11,124 nucleotides of DNA from Thermomicrobiales bacterium (GCA_025937615.1 JAICRA010000014.1:1-11124), one strand, 5' to 3'; counted from the stretch's first letter, positions 1 through 6,507 are shown. The notes: a model not told the origin generated them from the sequence alone. Made by a program: numbers and translations.

Positions 1-552
1 GCGTGTCCCGGCCAGCTCCAGCCCCGGCGCCAGCTCCGGGGTGGCGAAGCCGTAGAGACCGTTGGAGCCGCCGGTGAAGCTGCTCCAACCCATGACAACG
101 AGCTGCAGGATCGCCGCCACGGCCAGGGTGATGATCCCGAAGTAGACGCCGCCCACCCGCTGCCGGCCGAGGAAAAGCTGGCTGCCGAGCAGCGCCGCGA
201 ACCCTCCGCCCACCAGTGCCGCCAGCAAGAACCCGAGGTAGGTGCCACCTACACCCGGGAGACGCTCCAGCGTCAGCGCCAGCGTGTAGGCGCCGAGCCC
301 GAACCAGGCGCCGTGCCCGAAGCTGACCAGTCCGGCCCGGTCGCCGAGGAGGTCGAGACTCATCGCTAGTAAGCCAAAGGTCAGGAACTGGGTCATCAGA
401 CCGACCTGGTAGCTGCTGGCGACGAGCGGGAAGGCGACGAGGCACGCGAGCACGACGACGTGGGGAACGACCGCCCACACGCGCTCCGGGGCGCCGCGCG
501 GTGCCACCGTGACTCCCGGCGGTGCGTCGCGCGGAGTGCCGACGGTGCTCAC
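1..552 (-). CDS. livM: Branched-chain-type ABC transporter permease, LivM family (partial, C-terminus beyond left edge)
   Basis: This is the second inner-membrane permease of a branched-chain amino acid/urea/amide-type (HAAT) ABC importer. The frame is open from a GTG at 552 to the window edge (184 codons). That GTG overlaps the TGA stop of the upstream LivH gene in a GTGA junction, which points to translational coupling. After a short polar N-terminus there is a hydrophobic helix at about residues 27-45. It is followed by the family hallmark at about residues 70-89, GDRAGLVSFGHGAWFGLGAY, matching the usual G..G..S.GH..FFG.GAY of LivM proteins, and by further hydrophobic segments. No strong Shine-Dalgarno precedes the GTG, so the exact start is less certain than the frame. 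About half the usual length is missing on the left. Family assignment is firm; the substrate is not and depends on the binding protein at 1400-2611. Confidence 0.9.
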   Translation of the reverse strand, partial: MSTVGTPRDAPPGVTVAPRGAPERVWAVVPHVVVLACLVAFPLVASSYQVGLMTQFLTFGLLAMSLDLLGDRAGLVSFGHGAWFGLGAYTLALTLERLPGVGGTYLGFLLAALVGGGFAALLGSQLFLGRQRVGGVYFGIITLAVAAILQLVVMGWSSFTGGSNGLYGFATPELAPGLELAGTR

Positions 553-1397
553 CGAAACAGCCCACCTGGCCGGAAGCGGAGGATGATCACCGCCAGCACC
601 AGCACCGCCGCGTTGGCGATGGTGGGGTTCAGGAAATACCCGGCCAGTGTATCGCCACCACCAATGATCACGCCGCCGCCGACCAGCCCCAGCAGCGAGC
701 CGACGCCACCGACGACGACCACCATGAAGGCGCGCGCCAGGTAGATGATGCCGACGTCCGGTCCGACCGTGACCAGCGGGCTCATCAGGGCGCCGGCCAG
801 CCCGGCCAGCGCGGCGCCGACTATGAAGGCGAAGAGACTGGCCCGGCCCGGGTCGATGCCGTAGGCGGCGGCCGTCTCCCGGTCTTGCAGCATGGCGCGC
901 AGCCGCAACCCCGGTGCGGTGCGGTAGAGCCAGCCGGCGAGCGCCGCCAGGATGGCGACGGTAATGGCGATGAGCAGCAGCCGGTAGACGGGATAGGCGA
1001 CCGGCCCCACCGCGATGTTGCCCGGCAGCGGGTTGCTCACCTGCCGATACCCGGCCCCGAAGAGGAGCTTCACCCCCTCCCGGATGACGATACCGACGCC
1101 GAGCGTGGCGAGCAGGGTGTCGAGCGGGCGGTCGCGCAGCCATTGCACGACGCCGCGCTCGACGACGAGCCCAATGGCTCCAACCACCAGCGGCGCGGCG
1201 AGGACGCCGAGCCAGAAGCTGCCGGTGGCGGCCTCCACCTGCACTAGGGTGTACATGCCGGCCATGAAGAGGTCGGCATGGGCCAGGTTGATCACCCCTA
1301 GCAGACCGAAGATCACGGCCAGTCCAAGGGCGATCAAGATCAGAATGCTGGCCAGGCTGAGGCCGTTGAGAATCTGTGTGAGAACGGTCCCGGTCAC
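549..1397 (-). CDS. livH: Branched-chain-type ABC transporter permease, LivH family
   Basis: This is the first inner-membrane permease of the same HAAT-type importer; 282 residues is normal for LivH/UrtB. It is strongly hydrophobic throughout, with about eight likely membrane segments. The LivH signature lies at about residues 24-49 (LGLAVIFGLLGVINLAHAD then MAGMY). The usual NLAHGE is NLAHAD here, a mild departure. The cytoplasmic coupling loop around RAMLQDRETAAAYGID and the helix AFIVGAALAGLAGAL follow in the expected order. The GTG start at 1397 sits two bases after the TAG of the binding-protein gene with no clear ribosome-binding site of its own, so translation is probably coupled. Its TGA overlaps the GTG of the LivM gene. 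It could equally be called UrtB-like; the permease alone does not separate amino acid, urea and amide transporters. Confidence 0.93.
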   Translation of the reverse strand: MTGTVLTQILNGLSLASILILIALGLAVIFGLLGVINLAHADLFMAGMYTLVQVEAATGSFWLGVLAAPLVVGAIGLVVERGVVQWLRDRPLDTLLATLGVGIVIREGVKLLFGAGYRQVSNPLPGNIAVGPVAYPVYRLLLIAITVAILAALAGWLYRTAPGLRLRAMLQDRETAAAYGIDPGRASLFAFIVGAALAGLAGALMSPLVTVGPDVGIIYLARAFMVVVVGGVGSLLGLVGGGVIIGGGDTLAGYFLNPTIANAAVLVLAVIILRFRPGGLFR

Positions 1398-1399
1398 TG

Positions 1400-2611
1400 C
1401 TAGGAAACGGTGCAGCCCGCCTGCGGCACGACGTTCTCGATCGTCTCCTCCAGCTTGAACGACTTGTCAGGCTGGATCGTCGCGATGTAAGCGTTCTGGG
1501 TCATGTGCTGGTTGCTCGGATCGGTCGTCAAAGGTCCGCTCGGTCCATCGAACGTCGCCTCGCGCAGACGCTCAGTGATCGCTTCCTTGCTCCACTCATC
1601 CAGTCCCTCGGCGGCCGTCTGCACCAACTTCATGTTGTTGTACATGTTCATGCCGAAGCTGCCGATGAGAGCGTCGTCACCATATTTTGCGCGCATCGTT
1701 TCCAGGAACGCCTGGTTGGCCTCGTTCTCCAGCATCATGTAGTAGTTGGAGCAGTTGACGATCCCAGCGGCGACCTCTTCGCTCAGGGCCGGTACGATCA
1801 GCTCGTCGATGGAGTCGGCGCAGACCTCGACGGTGTCACGAACGCCGAAGTCAGATAGCTGCTTGAGGAAGGTGATCCCGTCCTGACCGGCCACGAAGGG
1901 GAAGACCACCTCGGGCGCGACCTCCTTGATGCGGTTGATGATCGCCGTGAAGTCGGACGTCCCGAACGGGACGTACTCCTCGCCGACAACCGATCCACCT
2001 GCCGCCTCCACCGCCGGCTTGGCCGCCGCCACGGAACCGGTTCCCCAGATGTAGTCGGAGGCAACGAAATAGAATGATTTACCGAGGTTTTTGACGGCGA
2101 ACGCAGCCATCGGCTCGATTCCCTGGTTGGGGGTCGCGCCACTGCTGAAGTAGTAGGGATCACAGAGGAGTCCCTCATAGTAGGTGGGATTCAGGAATAG
2201 CGTCTCCGTCTTCCGTGTCTCCTCGAAGACGGCGGTGCGCACGGAGCTGGTGAGCGTCCCATTCAGGAAGTCGACGTTGTCCTGACCGACGAGCTTGGCG
2301 GCGGCGCGCACGCCGCGGCCGACGTCGCTGCCGTCGTCCTCCATGATGATCTCGACCTGCCGCCCCGCCAGCCCGCCGGCGGCGTTGATCTCCTCGGTGC
2401 CTATCTCAATCCCATACTGCATCGACAGCCCGTTGTGCGTCTCCAGCCCGGTGAAGGGGATGATCGCCCCCACCCGGATTGGCTCACCCTGGGCGGCCGC
2501 GCCACGCGCCAGCCGCGAGCCGGCGAGCGGCAGCGCGCCGGCTGCCGCCACGCCGCGCAGCAGAGTGCGCCGGTCGAACGTCATGCGCGAGATTCTGTTT
2601 GAGCTCACCAT
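1400..2611 (-). CDS. Tat-exported branched-chain-type substrate-binding protein, UrtA/AmiC/FmdD-like
   Basis: This periplasmic/extracytoplasmic receptor (Peripla_BP_6/5 fold, 403 residues) delivers substrate to the LivH/LivM permeases encoded immediately downstream. The N-terminus has a twin-arginine signal (DRRTLLRG, arginines 14-15, then an Ala/Gly/Leu-rich segment to about residue 41), implying Tat export of a folded protein. The mature part opens with VGAIIPFTG and has EINAAGGLAGRQVEI, typical of Liv-type receptors. The stretches TSSVRTAVFEE, NPTYYEGL, SSGATPNQGIEP, YFVASDYIWG and VVGEEYVPFGTSDF follow the urea/short-chain-amide branch (UrtA, AmiC, FmdD) more than leucine-binding proteins. 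From this I infer a small nitrogenous ligand. The ATG at 2611 has an AAGGAAGGAG ribosome-binding site 8 nt upstream; an internal ATG at 2584 would still keep the RR motif. The gene begins 18 bp after the oxidoreductase gene and ends 2 bp before LivH. Confidence 0.9.
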   Translation of the reverse strand: MVSSNRISRMTFDRRTLLRGVAAAGALPLAGSRLARGAAAQGEPIRVGAIIPFTGLETHNGLSMQYGIEIGTEEINAAGGLAGRQVEIIMEDDGSDVGRGVRAAAKLVGQDNVDFLNGTLTSSVRTAVFEETRKTETLFLNPTYYEGLLCDPYYFSSGATPNQGIEPMAAFAVKNLGKSFYFVASDYIWGTGSVAAAKPAVEAAGGSVVGEEYVPFGTSDFTAIINRIKEVAPEVVFPFVAGQDGITFLKQLSDFGVRDTVEVCADSIDELIVPALSEEVAAGIVNCSNYYMMLENEANQAFLETMRAKYGDDALIGSFGMNMYNNMKLVQTAAEGLDEWSKEAITERLREATFDGPSGPLTTDPSNQHMTQNAYIATIQPDKSFKLEETIENVVPQAGCTVS

Positions 2612-2629
2612 CGCCAGGTCTCCTTCCTT

Positions 2630-3628
2630 CTATTGAATGGCGGTTGCGGTCGCGAACGGCTCCACGATGTACTTCGCGAACAGGTCGAGCTGCTCCCGGT
2701 CCGGCGTCAGGGTGTGCAGCATCATGTACTCGATGCCCATGTCGACCCGGACCTGGATCTGCCGCTGGATGTCGTCGACCGTCCCCACGATGTAGACCGA
2801 CGCCAGGTACTCCCAGGGACGCTCGGCACTGACCACCGCGCCGAAGCGGCGCTGTTGTTCGGCGATCACCGCTTCACGGTTGCCCCCTTCCTCGATCCAG
2901 ACGAAGTTCTCCTGAGCAATCGTGAACGGCTTGGTCATCCCAGCGTCCCGCCGCGCGTCGAGGATCAGCTCCAGGTCGGAGGCGATGAGCTCAGGGGGGG
3001 CGGTCGTGCGCGCGATCCAGCCATCAGACTCCACGATGCGGCGCAGTACGTTTGGGTGCATCTCCGGGCGTTCAGGCGACTGCTCGTGCGGTAACTGGCT
3101 TCCGCCAGCGACCCACACCGGCGGCAGTGGATCGAGATGCGGCTCGACCGTCACCCCATCGAGCTGGTAGTACCGCCCGTCGAAGTGGACATCCGGTCCC
3201 GCAAACAGGGCCATGGTCGCCGCCAGTACCTCGTCCGTGCGCGCACCGCGTTCCGGTTTGTGAACGCCGCAGGCTTCGAATTCCGGGCCGTACCACCCGG
3301 TGCCGATGCCGTAGATGTAGCGGTTGCCCGACAGGTACTCGAGGGTCGCAATCTCCTTAGCCAGGATCGCCGGCGTGCGCACCGGCAGGATGAGGATCGA
3401 GGTGCCAAGGCGGACACGCTCCGTGATCGCCGCCACATGTGACAGCGTCATCAAGGAGTCGAGCCAACTGACGCTGTAGAAGCGGTGGGCGGTAACGATA
3501 TGGTCAGTAATCCAGAGCGAATCGAAGCCCAACTCTTCCGCATGGCGGGCGAAATCACGGAGCCGCCGCGCGTGACGATTCTGGGGCTCGCCCTGGATGA
3601 AGGAGGGAAGAAAAACGCCGAACTTCAC
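2630..3628 (-). CDS. LLM-class flavin/F420-dependent oxidoreductase
   Basis: This is a bacterial-luciferase-like TIM-barrel oxidoreductase of about 332 residues, using FMN or the deazaflavin F420; its substrate is unknown. It opens KFGVFLPSF. It then shows the family landmarks in order: RHAEELGFDSLWITDH, the RVRLGTSILILPVRTP strand, KEIATLEYLSGNRYIYGIGTGW with YGPEFEACGV, and later PLPPVWVAGGS. This pattern resembles the F420-dependent Rv2161c-type subfamily. I chose GTG 3628 because GAGGAGG (3637-3643) lies 8 nt upstream of it. The in-frame GTG at 3637 would overlap that ribosome-binding site. It is the first gene of the operon with the UrtA/AmiC-like receptor and LivH/LivM permeases, so it may oxidise the imported compound (inference). 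The cofactor cannot be decided by eye. Confidence 0.9.
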   Translation of the reverse strand: MKFGVFLPSFIQGEPQNRHARRLRDFARHAEELGFDSLWITDHIVTAHRFYSVSWLDSLMTLSHVAAITERVRLGTSILILPVRTPAILAKEIATLEYLSGNRYIYGIGTGWYGPEFEACGVHKPERGARTDEVLAATMALFAGPDVHFDGRYYQLDGVTVEPHLDPLPPVWVAGGSQLPHEQSPERPEMHPNVLRRIVESDGWIARTTAPPELIASDLELILDARRDAGMTKPFTIAQENFVWIEEGGNREAVIAEQQRRFGAVVSAERPWEYLASVYIVGTVDDIQRQIQVRVDMGIEYMMLHTLTPDREQLDLFAKYIVEPFATATAIQ

Positions 3629-3636
3629 CCAGTTCA

Positions 3637-3643
3637 CCTCCTC
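3637..3643 (-). promoter_or_regulatory. Ribosome-binding site deciding the oxidoreductase start
   Basis: GAGGAGG on the minus strand. It leaves 8 nt before the GTG at 3628 but overlaps the GTG at 3637, so the shorter form of the oxidoreductase is favoured. Confidence 0.7.
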
Positions 3644-3707
3644 GCCGCGCCATGCTCAGGGATCGCCAAACCCAAGAATCGCGTCTGCCCTTGCTGCGAC
3701 GGGCCGC

Positions 3708-3722
3708 GATGGTATGACCATC
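3708..3722. promoter_or_regulatory. Inverted repeat over the -10 box, candidate operator
   Basis: GATGGT-ATG-ACCATC is a perfect 6-bp dyad with a 3-bp centre. It covers the predicted -10 element and the start of the spacer of the oxidoreductase operon promoter. A repressor dimer bound here would block RNA polymerase. No regulator gene is adjacent in the window, and a 6-bp dyad can occur by chance. Confidence 0.35.
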
Positions 3723-3737
3723 TGGATGGAGTGTCAA
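3709..3737 (-). promoter_or_regulatory. Predicted sigma70-type promoter of the oxidoreductase-transporter operon
   Basis: On the minus strand a perfect -35 hexamer TTGACA (3737-3732) is followed after exactly 17 bp by TACCAT (3714-3709), which matches 4 of 6 bases of the -10 consensus. It lies about 80-110 bp upstream of the GTG at 3628 with no gene in between, the expected place for the operon promoter. The -10 box is partly covered by an inverted repeat (3708-3722). Prediction from pattern only. Confidence 0.5.
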
Positions 3738-3949
3738 TGGCGCGACCGGCGGGCCGGCAAGCAACGATTTAATGAACAAACCAAGCCGGGGACATTGAGA
3801 CGACCATCCGGGAGATGCCTGGGCCATTGGACGTCAGAAGCCAGTACGGCGGCCTGCATTTCTGGCAGCCCTGCCTATCTGCGAATCTAGCCGGTCCGCT
3901 CCACTCAGTCGGTGCCTGTGGTGGGTGGGCAGTGCGGCGTCATCGACGA
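3738..3949. other. Intergenic region upstream of the oxidoreductase operon
   Basis: Together with 3629-3737 this makes about 320 bp between the oxidoreductase start and the acetyltransferase stop. Apart from the predicted promoter and dyad I see no coding frame with convincing composition, no RNA gene and no clear terminator. A short AT-rich patch (3767-3780) is the only compositional feature. Confidence 0.5.
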
Positions 3950-4402
3950 CTACCCAGACTCGTCGTCGGCGAGTGGTTCCGGCTCGTGGGCACGCCGGAA
4001 GAGGGCCGTGCTCCGACCATCCATTTCGGCAAATCCGGCAGATCGGTAGAGGGCTTCCCCCGCCGCGGTCGATATTAGGGAAACTAATCGCCGTCCCGCG
4101 GTCTGCTCGAGTACCGCGGCCAGAAGGGCACGCCCGATCCCGCCCCGCTGGCGTTCCGGGCGCACGATCACGTCCCAGACGCTAGCGTACAGAACCCCAT
4201 CGTCCAGCACTCGCGCGAGCCCGACGAGCCGGCCGTCCGCGGTGCGGGCTGTGACATTCCAGGATGCTTCCAATGCCGCCGCGACCTCGATGTCATCCTG
4301 TTGCAAGGGGCGCCACTCGACAGCTGCCAGCAGCGACCGGTATTCGGCGGGGGTGACTCGATCGCCGGGCAGAATCGTCGGCGGGTTGGTCTCACCTGAC
4401 AC
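3950..4402 (-). CDS. GNAT-family N-acetyltransferase
   Basis: This is a small cytoplasmic acetyl-CoA-dependent acetyltransferase (150 residues, a normal single-domain GNAT length); the acceptor substrate is unknown. Strand beta-4 and motif A are clear at about residues 74-94: SVWDVIVRPERQRGGIGRALL, with the pyrophosphate-binding Q-R-G-G-I-G (85-90) in the Q/R-x-x-G-x-G/A position. The C-terminal ALYRSAGF matches motif B of the family. The N-terminal RLVGLARVLDDG is the usual beta-2/beta-3 hairpin. The start is GTG 4402; an in-frame TGA lies a few codons upstream, so the gene cannot be longer. An AGGAGG lies 13 nt upstream, further than ideal. The gene stands alone, with over 200 bp to the next gene on the left and a long gap on the right. 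A housekeeping or detoxifying role is as likely as any link to its neighbours. Confidence 0.88.
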   Translation of the reverse strand: MSGETNPPTILPGDRVTPAEYRSLLAAVEWRPLQQDDIEVAAALEASWNVTARTADGRLVGLARVLDDGVLYASVWDVIVRPERQRGGIGRALLAAVLEQTAGRRLVSLISTAAGEALYRSAGFAEMDGRSTALFRRAHEPEPLADDESG

Positions 4403-4646
4403 GTCGCTCTCAAGTCCTCCTCAGCCCTACCTCAGGACCTCTACTCGAGCGCGTCATTCCAACCGAAGAGTGATGGAGCAAGCGCCGACACCTGCCACGC
4501 CTGGGACCGGCGACATCGCCGGGGGAACAGCGCGTCGCCGGTTTTCGACTGCGGTGACCAAGGGATTTCACGAACATTTCGCATCTGTTGGTTTGGGTCT
4601 GGCTAGACTGCGGCGTGGCCAGATCATGGCCCCCTCGCGGGAAACC
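4403..4646. other. Intergenic region upstream of the acetyltransferase
   Basis: No convincing gene. It contains a GC-rich dyad, CCGGCGA-CA-TCGCCGG (4507-4522), and a further copy of TCGCCGG at 4535-4541 followed by TTTT. This could be a weak hairpin or a binding site. I could not find a well-matched promoter for the acetyltransferase. Confidence 0.35.
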
Positions 4647-4653
4647 AGGAGGG
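4647..4653 (+). promoter_or_regulatory. Strong ribosome-binding site in front of the degraded small gene
   Basis: AGGAGGG on the plus strand, 3 nt before an ATG at 4657 whose frame stops after five codons. It is one of the best Shine-Dalgarno sequences in the window, yet it leads into a broken frame. That supports the pseudogene call. Confidence 0.5.
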
Positions 4654-4656
4654 ATC

Positions 4657-5019
4657 ATGACTACGCTGTCGTGAGCGCCGCACCCCGATCTCCCAGCTAC
4701 CGTGGTCACGCTCACTGAACTCGGTGCCGATCCCACGTCTGTGCGAATCGCCCCGTGCGACATGCTCCGAGCGGCCATCGCCGAGCGCGGAGGCTATTGC
4801 GACTGGACGGTCGATCATACCGGGTAGGTCGTCACGCTTCACCTTCCGGAGGAGCAGGTCTTCTCCGGCAGCACACTCGAGGACGGGCTGCTCTCCTGCC
4901 TGGCGTGGCTCGTCGCCTCACCGCGGAGACGGGTGCTATCTCGGGGTTGTACCTCACCCAGAATCACGTTCTCCATGAGTCGGGCCATGCCGCCCCGGAA
5001 AGGACCCGTCGGTTCCTGA
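4657..5019 (+). pseudogene. Degraded small gene, unknown family, two in-frame stop codons
   Basis: The frame opening at ATG 4657, just after a strong ribosome-binding site, reads MTTLS, then TGA (4672-4674). It then continues with protein-like sequence: ATVVTLTELGADPTSVRI, CDMLRAAIAERGGYCDWTVD, a TAG at 4825-4827, then VVTLHLPEEQVFSGSTLEDG and LLSCLAWLVA. Both halves show GC-rich third codon positions and amphipathic, domain-like composition. They share one frame with the ATG, as expected if a gene of roughly 90-120 codons acquired two nonsense changes. Each stop is one C-to-T change from a sense codon (CGA, CAG). After about 4920 the frame loses its protein-like character, so the 3' end is uncertain; the next stop is at 5017-5019. 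I do not recognise the family. The only plus-strand gene-like feature in the window, it has no supported promoter. Confidence 0.5.
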
Positions 5020-5109
5020 GCCTCGGCGGCAACCTGGTTCAAAAGGCACGCGGGTCACTTCGGCACATACATCACGCTCAGGACTGTTGGAATTTGACCT
5101 CCTGCTTGG

Positions 5110-5134
5110 GGCTGATGCGCGTGTCGCATCAGCC
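5110..5134. repeat. Perfect hairpin (10-bp stem, 5-nt loop), possible terminator
   Basis: GGCTGATGCG-CGTGT-CGCATCAGCC is a perfect inverted repeat. On the plus strand it is followed by TTCGTT, a poor U-tract. On the minus strand no U-tract follows. It could end plus-strand transcription from the degraded gene, or stop or stabilise the 3' end of the minus-strand transcript that ends with the gene at 5266. The dyad is directly visible; the function is inference. Confidence 0.5.
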
Positions 5135-5265
5135 TTCGTTGAAAGGACGGCGCTGGGCGAAGTGCCCTAGGTGCACGTTGACCACAAAGAGGCGATCCGC
5201 GCCGCGACCTGGCGCGTCAGCAATCAGATCGGCAGTAATCCGAAGGAGTCGACCAGGGCTAGGGA

Positions 5266-5640
5266 CTACAGTGGCAGCCGGTCCCGATCATCAAATGGCA
5301 AAACATCCGATTCGATATGGATGATGTCCTGGGGCGTTCTCTCCACTGCCCGAGGCATCACCGCCAGTGCTTCCTCGCCGTTACGCATCATGGGAAGGCC
5401 CACGGTGATCAGCACATCCTGGTCACGTAGGAGCTCGCGCGCCGTGCGCAGAGCCAGGACCGGAACGAAGGTCTTGACGCGACTGCTCCACAGCTCCCGC
5501 ACCGCCTGATCCGCCACGCGATCGAGAACGCCGGTCGGTACCCGAGCGCCAACCCGATCGTCGGCGAGCTGGCGCCGGACCTGGGCGATGATTGGCTCCG
5601 GGGACGAAGGCGTCTGCGCGAATGGCGTCACAAGCTCCAC
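5266..5640 (-). CDS. Small protein with three-helix-bundle dimerization-like domain
   Basis: This 124-residue protein is probably cytoplasmic, with no signal peptide or membrane helix. Residues about 16-72 (IIAQVRRQLADDRVGARVP, then VLDRVADQAVRELW, then VKTFVPVLALRTARELLRD) follow the helix-turn pattern of the small three-helix-bundle dimerization proteins common in Actinobacteria. Their signature is FVPVL..R.AR..L. The C-terminal 45 residues are acidic and not recognised. GTG 5640 has AAAGGAG 7 nt upstream, a good start. It is the last gene in line after phoU, with a 201-bp gap. That gap contains a Pho-box-like repeat, so it may have its own phosphate-responsive control or depend on read-through. 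No biochemical role is established by sequence; related small proteins are thought of as dimerization modules. The family match is from memory of the motif. Confidence 0.72.
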   Translation of the reverse strand: MELVTPFAQTPSSPEPIIAQVRRQLADDRVGARVPTGVLDRVADQAVRELWSSRVKTFVPVLALRTARELLRDQDVLITVGLPMMRNGEEALAVMPRAVERTPQDIIHIESDVLPFDDRDRLPL

Positions 5641-5743
5641 GTTCGGGCTCCTTTGCGATCATATCCAGGCGGGTGTACGTTCAACAGGCGCTGGCCCGCA
5701 CAGTCTATGCGATGCGACGCACCGCCGGGGAGCCTGGGGCGCC

Positions 5744-5763
5744 GATTTAACAATGATTTGACA
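5744..5763 (-). promoter_or_regulatory. Pho-box-like direct repeat between phoU and the small downstream gene
   Basis: On the plus strand GATTTAACA (5744-5752) and GATTTGACA (5755-5763) repeat with an 11-bp period, i.e. TTAACA-N5-TTGACA. This is the architecture of PhoP boxes in Bacillus. Read on the minus strand, CTGTCA-N5-TTGTTA has the layout of the enterobacterial PhoB box, with one perfect and one 4-of-6 half. It lies about 105 bp upstream of the gene starting at 5640, just after the phosphate operon. I see no good -10 element at the usual distance. Confidence 0.4.
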
Positions 5764-5841
5764 GGCTGGCACGGCTGCGAATAAGACAAGCAGATGTTGT
5801 CTCGCGTCCAGACCGATGACGCGGTCACTCTGCCGATGCGC

Positions 5842-6507
5842 TCAGTAGGTGGAGACTGCCAGCTCCTCGAGGTGTCCTGTCGCCGCAAAGACGACCCGCT
5901 CGCAGATATTGGTAACTCGGTCGGCAATGCGTTCCAGGTTATGGGCGGCCCAGAGCAGGTGTGTGGCCTGATCGATCGTCTTCGGATCGGCCAGCATGAA
6001 GGTGAGCAGCTCACGGTAGATCTGCTCGTAGAGTGCGTCGACCTCGTCATCGCGGGCGACGATTGCGCGAGCCGCGGCCTGGTCATCATCGATAAAGGCG
6101 GTGATGGCGTCGTGCAGCATGGTGCGCGCGATCTCGCTCATGCGGGGGATATCGACGAGGGGTTTGAGTGGCGCCTGTTCGGCGGTTTGGAGCGCGATCT
6201 TCGCGATTCCGGCGGCGTGGTCGGCCATGCGCTCGAGATCGGTGACGATATGGATCACCGCGGCGATCATGCGCAAATCTCTCGCCATCGGTGCTTGAGT
6301 GGCAATCACCAGGAGCGCTTGCTCCTCGGTCCGCCAGCGGTGCTCGTTGATCGCGCGATCCGAGGCGATGACCTGCTCGGCCAGCCGGACGTCTCGCCGG
6401 GCGAGGGCCGTCACCGCGTTGTCGATCGCTTTGTTGGTCATGCTTGCCATGGCCACGACGCTGCCACGCAGGTCGGCAAGTTCCTGGGCGTAATGCTCGC
6501 GTGTCAT
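5842..6507 (-). CDS. phoU: Phosphate signalling complex protein PhoU
   Basis: This cytoplasmic regulator signals the state of the Pst transporter to the Pho sensor kinase, keeping the Pho response off when phosphate is plentiful. With the start at ATG 6507 it has 221 residues, the usual PhoU length. The upstream in-frame extension runs into the pstB coding region. AGAGGA lies 9 nt before the ATG. Two helical PhoU repeats are visible, each with its metal-binding E/D-x-x-x-D core: DLERMADHAAGI (about 90-101) and NLERIADRVTNI (about 190-201). The opening TREHYAQELADLRG and MTNKAIDNAVTALARRD are also typical. It begins 25 bp after the pstB stop, completing the pstSCAB-phoU order. Confidence 0.95.
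   Translation of the reverse strand: MTREHYAQELADLRGSVVAMASMTNKAIDNAVTALARRDVRLAEQVIASDRAINEHRWRTEEQALLVIATQAPMARDLRMIAAVIHIVTDLERMADHAAGIAKIALQTAEQAPLKPLVDIPRMSEIARTMLHDAITAFIDDDQAAARAIVARDDEVDALYEQIYRELLTFMLADPKTIDQATHLLWAAHNLERIADRVTNICERVVFAATGHLEELAVSTY

Noticed and set aside
522..1247. Plus-strand open frame (241 codons) opposite livH
   Set aside because: It is antisense to a well-conserved permease, with Asp/Gln/His/Arg-rich low-complexity composition.
3944..3968. Hairpin CGACGAC/GTCGTCG overlapping the acetyltransferase stop
   Set aside because: The stem is 7 bp with an 11-nt loop, there is no U-tract on the minus strand, and it lies mostly inside coding sequence. It is not credible as a terminator.
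4672..4827. Selenocysteine or pyrrolysine decoding at the TGA and TAG of the relic gene
   Set aside because: There is no recognisable recoding element. Two different stops in one small gene are far better explained by decay or sequencing error.
4755..5324. Plus-strand open frame (189 codons) over the degraded region
   Set aside because: Its product is Arg/His/Pro-rich and unlike any protein. The +1-related frame from ATG 4657 has the protein-like sequence and the coding third-base bias.
5758..5785. Plus-strand promoter TTGACA with AATAAG 16 bp later
   Set aside because: The -10 box is weak and no plus-strand gene follows. The TTGACA is better explained as one half of the Pho-box-like repeat. 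An antisense transcript to phoU remains only a possibility.
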